Shown here: piece by piece, positions 61,171 through 64,000 of the stretch | How the letters are laid out: the number at the start of each line of letters is the position of its first letter | Position numbering within the stretch: position 1 is the first letter of the stretch | Source of the DNA: an uncultured Peptococcaceae bacterium | GTDB taxonomy: Bacteria; Bacillota; Peptococcia; Peptococcales; Peptococcaceae | Assembly (NCBI GenBank): GCA_902462325.1 | Contig: CABQBF010000001.1 | Location: forward strand, 1 to 64,000 | Length of the DNA: 64,000 nt | Direction of reading: 5' to 3' | The notes under the pieces: model-generated | The model's database searches: none | Seen by the model: the letters and a program-made list of their open reading frames with translations, nothing else | What the model was told of the DNA's origin: nothing | Position numbers and translations under genes: made by a program

Positions 61171-61454
61171 TGGACGCGCGTGACATCATTATCAAACCTG
61201 TTGTAACAGAAAAATCCGTTTCCTTGATGGAACATAACAAATATGTTTTCAGAGTTGCTTTAAGCGCAAACAAAATTGAAATCAAAAAGGCTGTTGAAGA
61301 AATCTTCAAAGTAAAAGTAATTGATGTGAATACTGTTCGCGTAAAAGGTAAAGTAAAACGTATGGGCCGTTATGAAGGCAAAACATCTGATTACAAGAAA
61401 GCTGTTGTGCAGTTGGCTGAAGGCGACAGCATTGAAATTTTTGAAGGTATGTAA
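61170..61454 (+). CDS. rplW: 50S ribosomal protein L23
   Basis: 94 residues. Starts [21 protein letters not shown], with [27 protein letters not shown]. It forms the tunnel-exit docking site for trigger factor and SRP. Translationally coupled to rplD. Confidence 0.98.
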   Translation: MDARDIIIKPVVTEKSVSLMEHNKYVFRVALSANKIEIKKAVEEIFKVKVIDVNTVRVKGKVKRMGRYEGKTSDYKKAVVQLAEGDSIEIFEGM

Positions 61455-61495
61455 TCTGAAATAATTTTGATAGAATCCAGAAGGAGGGAACTGCA

Positions 61496-62329
61496 ATGGC
61501 AGTAAAAAGTTTTAAGCCTACTTCTCCTGGTAGACGTCAGATGACTGTTTCTACATTCGAAGAAATCACAGCGAGCAAACCAGAAAAATCTTTGCTGGCT
61601 CCTATGAAGAAAACAGCCGGCAGAAATGCACAGGGTTGCATTACTGTTCGTCATCATGGCGGCGGTCATAAAAGACAGTACCGGGTAATTGACTTTAAAC
61701 GTAATAAAGATAATATTCCAGCCAGAGTTGCTACGATTGAATACGATCCAAACCGTTCCGCACGTATTGCGCTGTTGAACTATGTTGATGGTGAAAAGAG
61801 ATACATTCTTGCACCAAACGGCTTGAAGGTCGGCGATGTAATCGTATCTGGTCCGGACTCTGATATTAAGATTGGCAACTGCTTGCCGATCGACAACATT
61901 CCAGTTGGTACCGTAATTCACAATGTTGAATTAAAACCGGAAAAAGGCGCGCAGTTATGCCGTGCGGCTGGTGCTTCTGCTCAGTTGATGGCAAAGGAAG
62001 GCAAATATGCTACCCTGAGACTGCCATCTGGTGAAATGAGACTGGTTCTGTTGGCTTGCCGGGCTACAATCGGTCAGGTTGGCAATCTGGAACATGAAAT
62101 CATCAACATTGGTAAAGCTGGTCGTACCCGTTGGATGGGTGTAAGACCTACTGTACGCGGTTCTGTTATGAACCCGAACGACCATCCACATGGTGGTGGG
62201 GAAGGTCGCGCTCCTGTAGGCCGTAAGTGCCCAGTTAGCCCATGGGGTAAATCTGCACATGGCGGTAACACCCGTAAGAAAAATAATGTAAATGACAAAT
62301 ATATTGTTAAATCACGCAAGAATAAATAG
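61496..62329 (+). CDS. rplB: 50S ribosomal protein L2
   Basis: 277 residues, full length. Features [19 protein letters not shown], the RNA-binding core and the C-terminal [19 protein letters not shown] with the conserved His near the peptidyl-transferase centre. Confidence 0.98.
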   Translation: MAVKSFKPTSPGRRQMTVSTFEEITASKPEKSLLAPMKKTAGRNAQGCITVRHHGGGHKRQYRVIDFKRNKDNIPARVATIEYDPNRSARIALLNYVDGEKRYILAPNGLKVGDVIVSGPDSDIKIGNCLPIDNIPVGTVIHNVELKPEKGAQLCRAAGASAQLMAKEGKYATLRLPSGEMRLVLLACRATIGQVGNLEHEIINIGKAGRTRWMGVRPTVRGSVMNPNDHPHGGGEGRAPVGRKCPVSPWGKSAHGGNTRKKNNVNDKYIVKSRKNK

Positions 62330-62356
62330 CTTGCGCGAAGGGAGGCAAATATCCTC

Positions 62357-62641
62357 ATGAGTAGATCATTGAAAAAAGGACCTTTTGTTGAAGAAAAATT
62401 GTACAACAGAATCGTGGCTATGAATGAATCTGGTGACAAGAGAGTCATCAAAACATGGTCCCGCAGTTCTACAATCTTCCCAGAATTCATTGGTCATACA
62501 ATTGCTGTTCATGATGGTCGTAAACATGTGCCTGTTTATGTAACTGAAGATATGGTAGGACATAAGCTGGGCGAATTTGCGCCAACACGTACTTTTAAAG
62601 GCCACGGTGACCACACCGAACGGTCGACTTCCTTGAAGTAG
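62357..62641 (+). CDS. rpsS: 30S ribosomal protein S19
   Basis: 94 residues. Starts [19 protein letters not shown], with [41 protein letters not shown]. Standard position between L2 and L22. Confidence 0.98.
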   Translation: MSRSLKKGPFVEEKLYNRIVAMNESGDKRVIKTWSRSSTIFPEFIGHTIAVHDGRKHVPVYVTEDMVGHKLGEFAPTRTFKGHGDHTERSTSLK

Positions 62642-62663
62642 AAATAAGAGAGGGGGTTTCGCA

Positions 62664-62996
62664 ATGGAAGCGAAAGCTGTCGCTAAATTCGTAAGAATTT
62701 CTCCTAGAAAAGCTCGTCAGGTAGTTGACCTGATTCGCGGCAAAAGTGTTGGAGAAGCATATGCGATTTTGAAATTTACACCTCACAAGGGTGCTGCATT
62801 AGTAGAAAAAGTATTGAAATCTGCTGTAGCTAACGCTGAACATAATTACAACATGAACGTTGATAACCTGTATGTCAGCACAGCTTATGTTGATCAGGGT
62901 GCGTCTTTAAAAAGATTTAAACCTAGAGCAATGGGCAGAGCGGATGGTATCCGTAAGAGAACAAGCCATATTACAGTAATGGTTAGCGAAAAATAA
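62664..62996 (+). CDS. rplV: 50S ribosomal protein L22
   Basis: 110 residues. [29 protein letters not shown] and the C-terminal hairpin [24 protein letters not shown], which lines the exit tunnel. Confidence 0.98.
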   Translation: MEAKAVAKFVRISPRKARQVVDLIRGKSVGEAYAILKFTPHKGAALVEKVLKSAVANAEHNYNMNVDNLYVSTAYVDQGASLKRFKPRAMGRADGIRKRTSHITVMVSEK

Positions 62997-63010
62997 GGAG
63001 GGATCACTCA

Positions 63011-63676
63011 GTGGGTCAAAAGGTAAGTCCTAAAGGAATGCGTATCGGCGTCATTAAAGACTGGGACGCTAGATGGTATGCTGATAAGAATTATGTAGAA
63101 CTCCTCCATGAAGATCTGAAGGTCCGTAAGTTTGTTAAAGCCAAATTATTTGAAAGCGGCGTTTCTGAAATTATCACTGAAAGAACTGGGAATACCAAAC
63201 TGAGAGTGACAATTCATACAGCAAAACCTGGTATCGTAATCGGCGCCAAGGGCTCCGAAATCGAAAAACTGCGTAAAGAACTGGAAGCCATGACTGGCAA
63301 ACAGGTAAACATCAATATCCAGGAAGTAAAAAGACCAGAAGCCAATGCACAGTTGGTTGCGGAAGCTACCGCTGCACAGCTGGTAAGACGTGTAGCATTC
63401 CGTAGAGCTATGAAACAGGCTGTAGGCAGAGCTTTGAAATCTGGCGCTGAAGGTATTAAAATTGCAATCTCTGGTCGTTTGGCAGGTGCTGATATCGCCC
63501 GTACTGAATGGTACAGCGAAGGCAAGGTGCCACTGCACACACTCCGTGCCGACATTGATTACGGTTTCGCAGAAGCAGATACAACTTATGGTAAAATCGG
63601 CGTAAAAGTTTGGATCTACAAAGGGGAAGTTCTTCCTGAAGCGAAAAATGCTCAAGCTAAGGAAGGAGGCAACTAA
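63011..63676 (+). CDS. rpsC: 30S ribosomal protein S3
   Basis: 221 residues, GTG start with AAGGAGGG upstream. [28 protein letters not shown], the KH-type RNA-binding domain [15 protein letters not shown] and the C-terminal domain with [14 protein letters not shown]. Confidence 0.98.
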   Translation: MGQKVSPKGMRIGVIKDWDARWYADKNYVELLHEDLKVRKFVKAKLFESGVSEIITERTGNTKLRVTIHTAKPGIVIGAKGSEIEKLRKELEAMTGKQVNINIQEVKRPEANAQLVAEATAAQLVRRVAFRRAMKQAVGRALKSGAEGIKIAISGRLAGADIARTEWYSEGKVPLHTLRADIDYGFAEADTTYGKIGVKVWIYKGEVLPEAKNAQAKEGGN

Positions 63677-63678
63677 TC

Positions 63679-64000
63679 ATGTTGGTGCCAAAGAGAGTAA
63701 AATGGCGTAGACCACATCGTGCAAGCTTGAAAGGTGAAGCACATAAAGGTACAGAAGTAACATATGGCGAATATGGTTTGCAGGCTCTGGAAGGTGCATG
63801 GATTACAAGCCGCCAGATTGAAGCTGCCCGTATTGCAATGACTCGTTACATCAAACGTGGCGGTAAAGTATGGATTAAAATTTTCCCAGACAAACCTGTA
63901 ACAGCAAAACCTGCTGAAGTACGTATGGGTTCCGGGAAAGGTGCTCCTGATTACTGGGTTGCAGTGGTAAAACCAGGCAGAGTAATGTTTGAATTGGCTG
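63679..64000 (+). CDS. rplP: 50S ribosomal protein L16 (truncated by the window end)
   Basis: The first 107 codons of L16: [20 protein letters not shown] and [28 protein letters not shown]. The 3' end lies beyond the window. GGAGG precedes the ATG, and the gene follows rpsC after 2 nt. Confidence 0.97.
   Translation, partial: MLVPKRVKWRRPHRASLKGEAHKGTEVTYGEYGLQALEGAWITSRQIEAARIAMTRYIKRGGKVWIKIFPDKPVTAKPAEVRMGSGKGAPDYWVAVVKPGRVMFELA

Noticed and set aside
1..64000. CRISPR arrays, tRNA or rRNA genes, intact insertion sequences
   Set aside because: No regularly spaced repeats, no cloverleaf or rRNA-like sequence, and no transposase with terminal inverted repeats were seen in the gaps; the Rpn-type gene lacks such ends.

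Overview
The window looks like a chromosomal segment of a strictly anaerobic, sporulation-lineage Firmicute. I lean towards Negativicutes (Acidaminococcaceae/Veillonellales-like), with modest confidence: it has SpoVG, a SigH-type sigma factor, an Mbh-type Mrp antiporter, TRAP and SLC13 organic-acid transporters, no respiratory-chain genes and moderate GC. A perfect parS site (12556-12571), a cluster of DnaA boxes (48680-48780) and the S10 ribosomal operon at the right edge all fit an origin-proximal position. No tRNA, rRNA, CRISPR array or intact insertion sequence was seen.

Left part (1-12.5 kb): a long palindromic element, then an 11-gene Mrp/Mbh-type cation/proton antiporter operon with three NuoL/M/N-like subunits and no MrpA. 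Next come glycerol kinase plus a Nit2-type amidase, and cysteine synthase plus a SigH-like sigma factor.

12.6-20.3 kb: a CRP/FNR-family regulator, a cytoplasmic arylsulfotransferase-like protein and an SLC13-type permease. They appear to form one regulatory unit, because TTAAC-N4-GTTAA-like palindromes lie about 30 bp upstream of the -10 boxes of both target genes. A DHA2 exporter follows, then a 28-codon remnant of a second permease copy with its own terminator, a YczE-like membrane protein, and a resolvase-fold protein lacking the catalytic serine.

20.3-34.6 kb: a thioredoxin-domain (YyaL) protein; ispE-gntR and spoVG with an attenuator-like leader before ispE; a TRAP transporter (dctP plus a dctQM fusion); an Rpn-type nuclease; a MarR-DUF-MFS operon with a duplicated operator; and prmA-rsmE preceded by a 33-codon ORF. 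Then come another palindromic element and a decayed Doc-type toxin-antitoxin pair.

35.2-48.3 kb: a TauE/SafE exporter divergent from a LysR regulator, followed by a complete metabolosome (bacterial microcompartment) operon: EutS, EutP, four BMC-H shell proteins, aldehyde dehydrogenase, EutT-like, PduL, EutJ, a TIGR02536-like protein, EutN, PduS-like, PduT-like and an amidohydrolase-fold protein. The usual signature enzyme (diol dehydratase, ethanolamine lyase, glycyl-radical enzyme, aldolase) and an alcohol dehydrogenase are absent. The last gene carries a probable encapsulation helix but has lost nearly all canonical amidohydrolase metal ligands. This is the best candidate for an undescribed system in the window.

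48.4-64 kb: an XRE regulator, the DnaA-box cluster, an MFS exporter with a frameshifted CBS tail behind a structured leader, a GltS-type transporter, two LysR regulators, an XRE-membrane protein, a Zn/Cd P-type ATPase with two HMA domains and His-rich repeats, and the S10 operon from rpsJ to a truncated rplP.
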